In this document: positions 8,523 to 17,312 of the stretch, piece after piece
How positions within the stretch are numbered: the stretch's first letter is position 1
Layout: every line of letters starts with the position of its first letter
DNA from: Pyxidicoccus caerfyrddinensis
GTDB taxonomy: Bacteria; Myxococcota; Myxococcia; Myxococcales; Myxococcaceae
Assembly: GCF_010894405.1 (NCBI RefSeq)
Contig: NZ_JAAIYA010000002.1
Span: 372,001-436,000, forward strand
Direction of reading: 5' to 3'
DNA length: 64,000 nt
Translations under genes and position numbers: made by a program
Notes under the pieces: model-generated
Database searches by the model: none
Seen by the model: only the letters and a program-made list of their open reading frames with translations
Told to the model about the DNA's origin: nothing

Positions 8523-10079
8523 ATGACGAGCGCACGGACACAGGGCAGGCGGGTGGTGGTGGTGGGCGCGGGCGTCGGAGGCCTCGCGGCCGCGGCGCGG
8601 CTGGCGCACCAGGGCTTCGACGTCCAGGTCTTCGAGAAGACGAACGGGCCCGGCGGGCGCTGCAACCAGCTGCGCGCGAATGGCTTCACGTGGGACATCG
8701 GTCCCACCATCGTGCTGATGCCGGAGGTGTTCGAGGAGACCTTCCGTGCGCTGGGCCGCCGAATCGAGGACTACCTGACGCTGCTGCGGTGCGATCCGAA
8801 CTACCGCGTGCACTTCCGCGACGGCTCGGACGTCACCTTCACCTCCGAGCTGTGCGCCATGGGGCGCGAGCTGGAGCGCGTGGAGCCGGGCAGCTACGAG
8901 CGCTATCTCGCCTTCATGGCCCAGGGTCGCGTCCAGTACCGCACGTCGTTGGATTATCTGGTGGGCCGCAACTACGACGGCATCTCCGACTACTTTTCGC
9001 CGAAGGTGCTCGCGCGCATCCTGAAGGTCCGCGCGCACCGCCGCATGTACGCGGACGTCAGCCGCTACTTCCAGGACGACCGGCTGCGCGCGGCGATGAC
9101 GTTCCAGACGATGTACCTGGGCGTGTCGCCCTTCGCGTCGCCCGCCGTCTACGGCCTGCTGCCCTTCACCGAGCTGGGCGTGGGCATCTGGTTTCCGAAG
9201 GGCGGCCTGTATGCGATTCCGCAAGCGCTGGAGCGACTGGGGCGCGAGGAGGGCGTGAGGTTCCACTACGGCACTCCAGTCGAACGCATCCTCACCGATG
9301 GTGGCCGCACCACGGGCGTGCGCCTGGCCAGCGGCGAGGTGGTGGAGGCGGACGCGGTGCTGTGCAACGCGGACCTGCCCTACGCGTACGAGACGCTGCT
9401 GGACCCGAACGCCACCCGGCTCAAGCGCCCGGAGAAGCTGCGCTACACGTCCAGCGGCTACATGCTCTACCTGGGCATGAAGCGGAAGGTGCCCGGGCTG
9501 CTGCACCACAACGTGGTGTTCGGCCGGGACTACAAGGGCTCGTTCGACGACATCTTCGAGCGCTTCCGCGTGCCGGAGGACCCGAGCTTCTACGTCAACG
9601 TGCCCACGCGCACCGACGCGTCGCTCGCGCCCGAGGGCAAGGACGCGCTCTACGTGCTGGTGCCGGTGCCGCACCAGAATCCGGACGTGCACTGGAAGGA
9701 GGAGGGCCCGAAGGTGCGGGCGAAGGTGTTCGCCCGGCTGGCGGAGCTCGGCTTCCCCCGGCTGGAGTCGGACATCGAGGTGGAGCGCATCTTCACCCCC
9801 GACGACTGGGCGTCCACCTTCAACCTGGCGCGCGGCAGCGCCTTCGGGCTGGCGCAGAACTTCACGCAGATTGGTCCGTTTCGTCCGCGCAACCAGGACG
9901 CACGGGTGAAGAACCTCTTCTTCGTGGGCGCCTCCACGCAGCCCGGCACGGGGCTGCCCACGGTGCTCATCTCGGCGCGCCTCGTCACCGAGCGGCTCCT
10001 GAACTGGGCCCGTGACGCGGGCGTCTCCCTGACTCCGCGCGAGAGCGCGCCCCGCTCGCTGGAAGAGGTGGCCGCATGA
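8523..10079 (+). CDS. crtI: Phytoene desaturase (CrtI family)
   Basis: An FAD-dependent desaturase of 518 residues. It has the dinucleotide-binding motif VVVGAGVGGLAAAARLA, FEKTNGPGGRC, the substrate-region GLYAIPQALERL, and the C-terminal bacterial phytoene desaturase signature FFVGASTQPGTGLPTVL. It should introduce double bases into phytoene on the way to lycopene-type products. Its position corresponds to the desaturase called CrtIb in the Myxococcus xanthus operon; M. xanthus has a second desaturase (carC/crtIa) elsewhere, not in this window. The stop overlaps the crtB ATG by four bases. Confidence 0.92.
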   Translation: MTSARTQGRRVVVVGAGVGGLAAAARLAHQGFDVQVFEKTNGPGGRCNQLRANGFTWDIGPTIVLMPEVFEETFRALGRRIEDYLTLLRCDPNYRVHFRDGSDVTFTSELCAMGRELERVEPGSYERYLAFMAQGRVQYRTSLDYLVGRNYDGISDYFSPKVLARILKVRAHRRMYADVSRYFQDDRLRAAMTFQTMYLGVSPFASPAVYGLLPFTELGVGIWFPKGGLYAIPQALERLGREEGVRFHYGTPVERILTDGGRTTGVRLASGEVVEADAVLCNADLPYAYETLLDPNATRLKRPEKLRYTSSGYMLYLGMKRKVPGLLHHNVVFGRDYKGSFDDIFERFRVPEDPSFYVNVPTRTDASLAPEGKDALYVLVPVPHQNPDVHWKEEGPKVRAKVFARLAELGFPRLESDIEVERIFTPDDWASTFNLARGSAFGLAQNFTQIGPFRPRNQDARVKNLFFVGASTQPGTGLPTVLISARLVTERLLNWARDAGVSLTPRESAPRSLEEVAA

Positions 10080-11086
10080 GCTCGCACGAACAACAGGACC
10101 TCGTGGAGGACGGCTACCGGCGCGCGAAGGAGGTGACGCGCCACCATGCGAAGAGCTTCTTCTTCGCGTCGTATCTGCTCTTCGGCCAGCGGCGGAAGGC
10201 GGCGTTCGCCCTCTACGCCTTCTGCCGGCGGCTGGACGACCTGGTGGACGGGGACGAGCCCCACGTGGTGCCGATGGATTTGCCGGTGCGGCTGGCGAAG
10301 GCGCGGCAGATGGTGGCGGAGCTGTACCTGCCCATGCCGGAGCTGGCGTCGCAGGAGCTGGGCTCCCCGGCCGAGCGACTGATGGCGGCGGAGGCGCAGT
10401 CGCCGTGGGAGCCGAGCGAGTTCGCCGCGCTGAAGCACACGGTGCGCCACTACCGGATTCCGGAGCAGCCCTTCCAGGACCTCATCTCCGGCATGGAGAT
10501 GGACCTGACGAAGAACCGCTACACGACGTGGGAGGAGCTGGACCTCTACTGCTACCGCGTCGCGGGCGTGGTGGGGCTGATGCTGACGCCGGTGCTGGGC
10601 TGCGCGGAGGTGAAGGCGTCCCAACCGGCGGCGGACCTGGGCCGGGCGATGCAGCTCACCAACATCCTGCGCGACGTGCGTGAGGATTTGGAGCGGGGCC
10701 GCGTGTACCTGCCCTCCGAGGAGCTGGCCGCCTTCGGGCTGAGCGAGGACGACCTGCGGCGCGGGAAGGCGGACGAGCGGTGGCGGGCCTTCATGCGCTT
10801 CCAGGTGGAGCGCGCGCGCGTGTACTACGCGCGGGCCGCGGCGGGGGTGCACTACCTCCAGGGCTTCGGCAGCCAGTCGATGGTGCGGATGATGGGCGCC
10901 ATCTACGGCGACATCCTGCGGGACATCGAGGCGCGCGACTACGACGTGTTCAGCGCGAGGGCCCACGTGACCACGCGCCGCAAGCTGGCGCTGGCCACGG
11001 GCGTCTTCATGCGCCCCGGCGCGGCATTGCCCGCGCCCCGGGGTGACGCGGGCGTGCCGCTGCTGCCCACTGGGACGGGAGGGTGA
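10076..11086 (+). CDS. crtB: Phytoene synthase
   Basis: A squalene/phytoene synthase of 336 residues that joins two geranylgeranyl diphosphates head to head. The two substrate-Mg binding motifs are present: RRLDDLVDGDE and LRDVREDLERGRVYLP. AVGVVGLM-like text is seen as YRVAGVVGLMLTPVLG. KSFFFASYLLFGQRRKAAF near the N-terminus is the usual opening of the family. The C-terminal tail after residue 305 is Pro/Gly-rich and probably flexible. It overlaps crtI by ATGA and ends 7 bp before the HMG-CoA reductase ATG. Confidence 0.93.
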   Translation: MSSHEQQDLVEDGYRRAKEVTRHHAKSFFFASYLLFGQRRKAAFALYAFCRRLDDLVDGDEPHVVPMDLPVRLAKARQMVAELYLPMPELASQELGSPAERLMAAEAQSPWEPSEFAALKHTVRHYRIPEQPFQDLISGMEMDLTKNRYTTWEELDLYCYRVAGVVGLMLTPVLGCAEVKASQPAADLGRAMQLTNILRDVREDLERGRVYLPSEELAAFGLSEDDLRRGKADERWRAFMRFQVERARVYYARAAAGVHYLQGFGSQSMVRMMGAIYGDILRDIEARDYDVFSARAHVTTRRKLALATGVFMRPGAALPAPRGDAGVPLLPTGTGG

Positions 11087-11093
11087 GGACGCG

Positions 11094-12419
11094 ATGAGCG
11101 ACGACCGCGTGAAGAGTCTCCAGATAAAGCGCACCTCCCGCCTGTCGGGCTTCTACCGGCAGTCCCCGGAGCGCCGCCGCGCGCGGCTGGTGGAGGCGCG
11201 CTGGGTGGCTCCCGAGGACGCGGAGTCGCTGGAGGGGCTGGCCGGCTTCGACGAGGTGTGCGCGGACGCCATGGTGGAGAACGTCATCGGCCTCCACGGG
11301 CTGCCGCTGGGCCTGGCGCTCAACTTCGTGGTGGATGGACGGGAGCGGCTGATTCCCATGGCGGTGGAGGAGCCCTCCATCATCGCCGCGGCCTCCTATG
11401 CCGCGCGCCTGTGCGCGGAGGGCGGCGGCTTCGCAGTGGAGACGGACCCGCCCATCACCACCGCGCAGGTGGAGTTGCTGGACGTGCCCTCGCTGGAGGA
11501 CGCGCGCTCGGCGCTGCACGCGCACGCCGCCCTGCTGCTGGCGGAGGCGGACGCGCTCATCCCCGCGATGTGCGCGCGAGGGGGCGGCACGCGTGAGCTG
11601 GAGGTGCGCGTGCTGGACGCCACCACGCTGGTGGTGCACCTGCACATCGACACGCGCGATGCGATGGGCGCCAACTGCGTCAACTCCGTCGCGGAGGGCA
11701 TGGCGCCTCGGCTGGCGGAATTGGCCCGGGCTCGGCCGGGGCTGAAGATTCTCACCAACCTGGCGGACCGCCGGAAGGTGCACGTGCGCGCCCGGGTGCC
11801 GGCGTCGGCGCTGGTGTCCGAGCGCTTCTCGGACGGTGGCGCGGTGCGCGACGGCATCCTCGCGGCGCACCGCTTCGCGGAGCTGGACCCGTACCGCGCC
11901 GTCACCCATAACAAGGGTGTGATGAACGGCGTGGACGCCGTGCTGGTGGCGTGTGGCAATGACTGGCGCGCGGTGGAGGCGGGGGCGCACGCGTGGGCGG
12001 CACGCTCGGGCAGCTACCGTCCGCTCACCACGTGGCGCGCGGCCGGGGACGGCATGCTGGAGGGCGAGCTGCTCATGCCCCTGGCCACGTCCACCGCGGG
12101 CGGCGCGGCGCGCACGCATCCGGGTGTGCAGCGGGCGCTGAAGCTGGCGGGAGTGTCGGGCGCGCTGGACCTGGCGGGGCTCGCCGGGGCGGCGGGGCTG
12201 GCCACCAACCTGGCGGCGCTGAAGGCGCTGTCCACCGAGGGCATCCAGAAGGGCCACATGGCGCTGCACGCGCGGCGCGTGGCGGCGGAGGTGGGGGCGC
12301 AGGGCGAGCTCATCGAAATCGTCGCGGAGCGACTGTCGCGCGAGCGCGTCTACCGGCCGGAGCGCGCGAGGGAAATCCTCGCGGCGGAAGTCGCCCGGCG
12401 GAAGGAGGCCCGGGGATGA
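11094..12419 (+). CDS. Hydroxymethylglutaryl-CoA reductase, class II type
   Basis: A 441-residue enzyme that interconverts HMG-CoA and mevalonate. Class II hallmarks are ENVIGLHGLPLGLALNF, the catalytic-Glu region, HIDTRDAMGANCVNSVAEG, the NKGVMNG and GNDWRAVEAGAHAWAA segments, and the C-terminal KGHMALHAR containing the catalytic His. Start at 11094 follows GGGTGAGGACGCG. It is embedded in the carotenoid operon between crtB and the second desaturase, and its stop overlaps the next ATG by four bases. It would raise isoprenoid precursor supply at the same moment as pigment synthesis. From memory, the published 11-gene M. xanthus operon has no such gene here, so the position is unusual. Confidence 0.9.
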   Translation: MSDDRVKSLQIKRTSRLSGFYRQSPERRRARLVEARWVAPEDAESLEGLAGFDEVCADAMVENVIGLHGLPLGLALNFVVDGRERLIPMAVEEPSIIAAASYAARLCAEGGGFAVETDPPITTAQVELLDVPSLEDARSALHAHAALLLAEADALIPAMCARGGGTRELEVRVLDATTLVVHLHIDTRDAMGANCVNSVAEGMAPRLAELARARPGLKILTNLADRRKVHVRARVPASALVSERFSDGGAVRDGILAAHRFAELDPYRAVTHNKGVMNGVDAVLVACGNDWRAVEAGAHAWAARSGSYRPLTTWRAAGDGMLEGELLMPLATSTAGGAARTHPGVQRALKLAGVSGALDLAGLAGAAGLATNLAALKALSTEGIQKGHMALHARRVAAEVGAQGELIEIVAERLSRERVYRPERAREILAAEVARRKEARG

Positions 12420-13873
12420 AGCGCACCCGCGTCGCGGTGGTGGGCGGTGGCATCGGTGGCCTCACGGCGGCCGGGCTGCTCGCGAAGGAAGGCCACGCGG
12501 TGACGCTCTTCGAGGGGAGCGCGTCGCTGGGCGGCAAGGCCCAGGCCGTCACCTTGGACGGCCTCACCCTGGACACCGGGCCCACGCTGCTGACGCTGCC
12601 GGAGTTGGTGCGCGGCACCTTCGAGAAGCTCGACGCGCTCGACTTGATGCCTCCGCTCACGGAGCTGGAGCCGCAGTGTACGTACCGGTTCTCGGACGGG
12701 TGCGGCCTCACCGCGTACAAGGACCTGGAGCGCATGGCCGAGAGCGCGTGCGACTTGCGGCCCAGCGAGCGGCGCGGCGTGCACGGCTTCTACGAGGAGT
12801 CCGCGGCCATCTGGCGCGCGGCGGGGGAGCCGTACCTGGAGGCCCCCTTCGAGGGCATGGCCGGCTTCATGGCGCGCGTGGCGAAGCGCGGCATCGGCGC
12901 GGTCATGGCGGGGATGAAGCTCAGCACCCTGCATGACCTGGCGGTGCGTCACTTCAAGACGGAGCATATGCAGCAGTACGTGGGCCGCTTCGCCACCTAC
13001 GCGGGGGCCTCGCCGTACCAGGCGAGCGCGGCCTTCGCGCTGATTCCGCACATCGAGCATGCCTACGGCGTGCACCATGCGCGCGGCGGTGTGGGCGCGC
13101 TGGTGGAAGCGCTGGGGCGGGCGGTGCAACGGCTGGGCGTGACGGTGCACCTCAACACGCGCGCGCGCTTCGAGCGCAAGGCGGGCGGCTACCGCGTGGG
13201 GCCGCAGGGCGACGCGGAGCCGTACGACAGCGTGGTGGTGAACGCGGACCCGCTGGAGTCGCTGCACCGGGCCGACGAGCCGCTCGCGCTGTCGGGCTTC
13301 GTGCTGCTGATGGAGGTGGACGGGCGTCCGAGGCTGCCGCACCACACGGTGCTCTTCGGCGGGGACTACCGGCGCGAGTTCGAGGAGCTGTTCAACGGGC
13401 AGCTCGCGTCGGACCCGACGGTGTACTTCTGCAACCCGTCCGCGACGGACGCCACCATGGCTCCGCGGGGGCGCACCGGGCTGTTCGTCATGCTGAACGC
13501 GCCGCCGCTGCCCATGGGGCCGGCGGAGGCGGAGCGCGCCGCGCGTGCGTGGGAATTGGGGGCGGAGCGGGCGAAGGCGCAGATGTTCGAGAAGCTCTAC
13601 CAGCACTTCCCGGAGCTACGAGGACGCACGCGTGTCATCGGTCAGCGCACGCCGGTGGACCTGGCGGCGCAGGGGGCTCCGGGCGGCTCCATCTATGGCT
13701 TCCTGCCTCACGGGAAGTTCGGACCGTTCCGTCGGCCTCGGATTCGTGGCTGCACGCCGGGCCTGTTCTTCGCGGGTGGAGGCACGCATCCGGGCGGCGG
13801 GGTGCCGCTGGTGATGCTGTCCGGACGCTTCGCGGCGGAATTGGCCTCGCAGCATCTGCGGAGGAGTGCATGA
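12416..13873 (+). CDS. crtD: Second CrtI-family desaturase, CrtD-like
   Basis: A 485-residue FAD-dependent carotenoid oxidoreductase. It begins VAVVGGGIGGLTAAGLLAK, followed by LFEGSASLGGKAQ and LDTGPTLLTLPEL, and ends with FFAGGGTHPGGGVPLVMLSG, which matches hydroxyneurosporene/methoxyneurosporene dehydrogenases more than phytoene desaturase. By analogy with the M. xanthus pathway it should introduce the 3,4 double bond after CrtC hydration. The assignment to CrtD is from family resemblance and the neighbouring crtC. ATGA overlaps link it to the genes on both sides. Confidence 0.82.
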   Translation: MKRTRVAVVGGGIGGLTAAGLLAKEGHAVTLFEGSASLGGKAQAVTLDGLTLDTGPTLLTLPELVRGTFEKLDALDLMPPLTELEPQCTYRFSDGCGLTAYKDLERMAESACDLRPSERRGVHGFYEESAAIWRAAGEPYLEAPFEGMAGFMARVAKRGIGAVMAGMKLSTLHDLAVRHFKTEHMQQYVGRFATYAGASPYQASAAFALIPHIEHAYGVHHARGGVGALVEALGRAVQRLGVTVHLNTRARFERKAGGYRVGPQGDAEPYDSVVVNADPLESLHRADEPLALSGFVLLMEVDGRPRLPHHTVLFGGDYRREFEELFNGQLASDPTVYFCNPSATDATMAPRGRTGLFVMLNAPPLPMGPAEAERAARAWELGAERAKAQMFEKLYQHFPELRGRTRVIGQRTPVDLAAQGAPGGSIYGFLPHGKFGPFRRPRIRGCTPGLFFAGGGTHPGGGVPLVMLSGRFAAELASQHLRRSA

Positions 13874-14793
13874 GGCCGCTGGGAGAACTTCCCGCGCTGC
13901 CCGACGCGGCGGGCGCGTATCGCTGGTTCTATGCGGACGTCACGGCGGGGCCGTTCAGCGCGGTGTGCATCTTCATGCTGGGCTCGCTCTTCTCACCGCG
14001 CTACTCGGTGGCGGCGAGGCGCGGAGGGCTGCCGCAGGAGCACAGCGCGGTGAACTTCGCGCTGTACCACGAGGGCGTGCGCCGGCTCTGGGTACTGAGC
14101 GAGTACCCGAGGGCCGAGGTGGTGTCGCCGGGGCAGCTGCGGATTGGCCGGTCCACGCTGACGTACTCGGGCGCGGGCACGGTGCGCATGGACGTGGACG
14201 ACTGGACGGCGCCGTGGGGCCGACCGGTGCGCGCCAGCCTCACGCTGGAGCCGATGACCCCGGTGGGCGAGGTGGTACGGCTGATGCCGGAGTTGCCGCA
14301 CTACTGGCAGGCGCTGGCGCCGCGCGCGCGGGCTCGGCTGGAGGTGCCGTCGCTGGGCGTGGAGGCAGACGGGCTGGGCTACCACGACACCAACCACGGT
14401 GATGAGTTGCTGGGCACGCGGCTGTCCGGTTGGCACTGGGCGCGCACGCACCGCGAGGACGCGACGGTGGTGGACTACCACCTGCCGGACGGAGTGCCGC
14501 CGCTGCGCGTGGTGGCGGAGGAGCGAGGGGTGCGGTGTGAGCGGGCGCCGGCACAGGAGGCACGGCCCACCAGCATGACGGGGTGGGGGCTGCGGGTGCC
14601 GTCACGGCTGCACGCGGGCAATGAGGTGGTGGGCGAGGCCCGGCTGCTGGAGTCGTCGCCCTTCTACGCACGGCTGGAGGCGCGCAAGGGCCGGTTCGAT
14701 TCGCTGGGCGAGGTGGCGGACTTCCGCCGCTTCCACTCGCCCTTCATCCGCTGGATGGCGCACTTCCGTACGCGCGTGGGACGGGCTGCATGA
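13870..14793 (+). CDS. crtC: Carotenoid 1,2-hydratase
   Basis: A 307-residue protein of the CrtC (hydroxyneurosporene synthase) family, which adds water across the 1,2 double bond of acyclic or monocyclic carotenes. Recognisable segments are YRWFYADVTAGPFSAVCIF at the N-terminus, HSAVNFALY, LPHYWQALAPRARA and GYHDTNHGDE, where the His/Asp cluster is conserved in the family. Length is shorter than Rhodobacter CrtC (about 400) but normal for myxobacteria. The start overlaps the crtD stop and its own stop overlaps the glycosyltransferase ATG. Confidence 0.85.
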   Translation: MRPLGELPALPDAAGAYRWFYADVTAGPFSAVCIFMLGSLFSPRYSVAARRGGLPQEHSAVNFALYHEGVRRLWVLSEYPRAEVVSPGQLRIGRSTLTYSGAGTVRMDVDDWTAPWGRPVRASLTLEPMTPVGEVVRLMPELPHYWQALAPRARARLEVPSLGVEADGLGYHDTNHGDELLGTRLSGWHWARTHREDATVVDYHLPDGVPPLRVVAEERGVRCERAPAQEARPTSMTGWGLRVPSRLHAGNEVVGEARLLESSPFYARLEARKGRFDSLGEVADFRRFHSPFIRWMAHFRTRVGRAA

Positions 14794-15917
14794 GCGCGTG
14801 GGTCCTCATCTCCCTGTCGTGGGCCGTCATGGCCACGGGCTTCAGTGGCGTGGCGCTGGCGCGGCTGCTGCGCTCGCGTCGACCGGTCTCCACGGGGAGC
14901 ACGCAAGTGCCCGTGCTGCTCCTTCGTCCTGTGGACGCGCCCACGCCTCGCGAGCTGGAGAACCTGGCCACACCCATCGACTACGCGGGACCACTGGAGC
15001 AGGTGGTGGTGTCTCCGTACCGTCCGCGTCTCGCTCCGGGCGTGCGCTGGCTTCCGAGCGACCCGCTCACCCCGAACCGCAAGGTCGGCCACCTGCTCTA
15101 CGCGCTGGAGGTGCTCCAGACGCAGGGCCGCGTGGTGCTCGCGGTGGATGCGGACGTGGCGGTGACGGGTGCGCTGGTGGAGGGGCTCGCGGCCCCCGTG
15201 GCCTCGGGCGCGGCGCTGAGCACGGCTGCGCCCACGCCAGTGAGTCCGGAGGACGGAGCCAGCCGCGCCATGGCCGGCCTGCTGCGCTACACGCACCACA
15301 GCTTCCGCGCGCTGGACGTGATGAGCGCCGGAGCGAAGGCCGTATGCGGCAAGGCCCTGGGCCTGTCACCCGTGGCGATGGACGCGCTGAAGGAACTGGC
15401 GGACCACATCGGCGAGGACCTGGAGTTGTCGAAGCGACTGCATGCGCGCGGGCTCGAAGTCGCGCTGAGCACGGCCCCGGCGGTGGTGCCGCTGGGCACG
15501 GTGGAGTCCTGGGGAGCTCCGCTGGCGCGCTTCACGCGGTGGATGCAGGTGCTCGCGAGCCACCGTCCCGCGCTCTACCCCACGGTGCCGCTGCTCTTCA
15601 CGCCCACGCTGCCGCTGGTGCTGCTGACCGTGGTGCTCGGCTCGCCGGTGCTCGCGGGTGCGGTGGCTGTGCTCGTGACGGTGCGCACGCTGCTCGCCCT
15701 GCGGCTGGCCGCGCTCAGTGCGCCCACCGGAAACACGGACACCGGCCGGCCCTACGCGCTGACGGACTGGCTGCTGGGAGAGGGGCTCTTGCTGGCGGCC
15801 TTCGTGTGCTCGCTGTGGCAGCAGGGCACGGTGACGTGGCGGGGCCGCACCTATGCGCTTCAACCCGGGGGCCGGATGGTCCGGGTGTGGCCGGAGCTGA
15901 GTGGAGGACCAGGATGA
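14790..15917 (+). CDS. Membrane glycosyltransferase, probable carotenoid glucosyltransferase
   Basis: A 375-residue family-2/21-like glycosyltransferase. There is an N-terminal membrane segment (about 4-26), a nucleotide-sugar domain with VVLAVDADVAV (DxD-type metal site), a later IGEDLELSKRLHARGLEV (EDxxL motif), FTRWMQVL, which resembles the RxxRW acceptor motif of ceramide glucosyltransferases, and three or four C-terminal membrane segments starting near TVPLLFTPTLPLVLL. It lies between crtC and crtYc and should glucosylate the hydroxyl created by CrtC, as in myxobacton glucosides. Function is inferred from family and position. Confidence 0.78.
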   Translation: MSAWVLISLSWAVMATGFSGVALARLLRSRRPVSTGSTQVPVLLLRPVDAPTPRELENLATPIDYAGPLEQVVVSPYRPRLAPGVRWLPSDPLTPNRKVGHLLYALEVLQTQGRVVLAVDADVAVTGALVEGLAAPVASGAALSTAAPTPVSPEDGASRAMAGLLRYTHHSFRALDVMSAGAKAVCGKALGLSPVAMDALKELADHIGEDLELSKRLHARGLEVALSTAPAVVPLGTVESWGAPLARFTRWMQVLASHRPALYPTVPLLFTPTLPLVLLTVVLGSPVLAGAVAVLVTVRTLLALRLAALSAPTGNTDTGRPYALTDWLLGEGLLLAAFVCSLWQQGTVTWRGRTYALQPGGRMVRVWPELSGGPG

Positions 15918-16291
15918 CCTACGCACGATTCCTCGGCTTGTTCGTCGTGCTGCCCCTCCTCTTCCTGGTGTGGCGCTATCGGCGCACCTTCACCGCGCGC
16001 AGCCTGGCGCCCATGGGGCTGCTGCTCGTCGTCGTCTACGCGGCGACGTCGCCCTGGGACAACGCGGCGGTGAAGTGGGGCCTGTGGGGCTTCGACCCGG
16101 AGCGCATCTGGGGCATCAAGCTCGGCTACCTGCCGCTGGAGGAGTACCTCTTCTTCGGCCTGCAGACGCTGCTCGTGGGCCTGTGGGCGCGCGCGCGCCT
16201 GTCGCGGGCCTTGGAGCAGAAGCCCGCGGCCCGGCAGCCCGAGCCCCGCTCCGAAGGCCGGAAGCTCACGGCCCGGGAGGCAGCGCCATGA
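15914..16291 (+). CDS. crtYc: Lycopene cyclase subunit, CrtYc type
   Basis: A small (125-residue) integral membrane protein with three hydrophobic segments. The motif GYLPLEEYLFFGLQTLL with the conserved PLEE is the signature of heterodimeric lycopene cyclases. It pairs with CrtYd to form beta-ionone rings; in M. xanthus the pair gives monocyclic carotenoids. The C-terminal 30 residues are polar and basic. The start overlaps the glycosyltransferase stop (ATGA), and the stop overlaps the crtYd ATG. Confidence 0.87.
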   Translation: MTYARFLGLFVVLPLLFLVWRYRRTFTARSLAPMGLLLVVVYAATSPWDNAAVKWGLWGFDPERIWGIKLGYLPLEEYLFFGLQTLLVGLWARARLSRALEQKPAARQPEPRSEGRKLTAREAAP

Positions 16292-16638
16292 TGGAGACGC
16301 AGTGGGCCTACCTCATCCATCTGCTCGCGTGGACGCTGCCGCTCATCCTCCTCCAGTCCATCGCGCTGGTGCGCCACTACAAGGAGCGCTCGGGCGCGGT
16401 GCTGAGGGCGGTGCTGCCTCCGGCGTTCGTCATCGGTGTCTACCTCTCGGTGGCGGACCACCTGGCCATCTCCACGGGCATCTGGACCTTCGGCGAGGGC
16501 CGGCACCTGGGCGTTTACCTGGGGCTCGTCCCGCTGGAGGAGGTGCTCTTCTTCCTGCTGACCAGCATCCTCGTGTCTCTGGGGCTGGCCCTGTTCACCG
16601 CGCTGCTGTCCAGGGTGCGGGAGGCGCGGGCGTCTTGA
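16288..16638 (+). CDS. crtYd: Lycopene cyclase subunit, CrtYd type
   Basis: A 116-residue membrane protein homologous to CrtYc, with three hydrophobic helices and the second PLEE motif in GLVPLEEVLFFLLTS. DHLAISTGIWTFGEGRHLG before it matches the SPWD/W-containing loop of the family. Two consecutive Met codons (16288 and 16291) could each be the start; the first overlaps the crtYc stop. It is required with CrtYc for cyclisation. Confidence 0.87.
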   Translation: MMETQWAYLIHLLAWTLPLILLQSIALVRHYKERSGAVLRAVLPPAFVIGVYLSVADHLAISTGIWTFGEGRHLGVYLGLVPLEEVLFFLLTSILVSLGLALFTALLSRVREARAS

Positions 16639-17312
16639 TTCGCGATGCCAAAGGCGGCCCCTTCGGGTGGGCCCTGGACGCGTACATCGGGTGGAAGTTC
16701 CGCTCGGCGTTCCGTGGCCTGTGGGTGCGCGGCACGCTGCCCACGGGCGATGCAGGCCGGCTCGTGTACCTGAACCACTGCAACTGGTGGGACGGCTTCA
16801 TGCTGCACCAGCTCGGCCGCGCGGCGGGCTGGGATTCCTACTGCCTCATGGAGGAGGAGAACCTGCGGCGCTACCGCTTCCTCGCGCGCATCGGTGCCTT
16901 CAGCATCCGTCGCAAGGATGCGGTGTCGTCGGTGGAGTCCCTGCGCTACGCCAAGGCACTGCTGCGCCGGCCGCGCTCCGCGCTGTACGTCTTCCCAGAA
17001 GGCGAGCACCGTCCCTTCGGCGTGCTGCCCCTGCAGCTGGAGCGCGGCGTGGAGCTGCTGGCGCGCGTGTCGAAGGTGGAGTGCGTGCCCATCGGCGTGC
17101 GCTACGCCTTCTTCGAGCACGAGCGCCCGGACGTGCTGCTGGAGGTGGGCACGCCGCACCCGCCGGGGCCGCTGGCGCTCTTCCAGAATGGCCTGGAGTC
17201 GGCGGTGAAGCGCGTGGCGGCGGCGACGTCGCTGGAGGGCTTCACGCAGAAGGTGTCCGGAGCGCGGGGCGTGGCGGAGCGCTGGGACGCGGCGCGGGGG
17301 CTGGCGCCATGA
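16635..17312 (+). CDS. PlsC-like acyltransferase, probable carotenoid acyltransferase
   Basis: A 225-residue 1-acylglycerol-3-phosphate acyltransferase-like protein. The catalytic HxxxxD motif is NHCNWWD and the second motif is FPEGEHRP. The chosen start is a TTG at 16635 whose last bases form the TGA of crtYd (TTGA), fitting the coupled style of the operon; the next internal ATG would delete little but leave a gap. It sits after the cyclase genes, so the simplest role is adding a fatty acid to the carotenoid glucoside, since myxobacterial carotenoids are known as glucoside esters. That substrate is inferred, not shown. Confidence 0.78.
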   Translation: MIRDAKGGPFGWALDAYIGWKFRSAFRGLWVRGTLPTGDAGRLVYLNHCNWWDGFMLHQLGRAAGWDSYCLMEEENLRRYRFLARIGAFSIRRKDAVSSVESLRYAKALLRRPRSALYVFPEGEHRPFGVLPLQLERGVELLARVSKVECVPIGVRYAFFEHERPDVLLEVGTPHPPGPLALFQNGLESAVKRVAAATSLEGFTQKVSGARGVAERWDAARGLAP

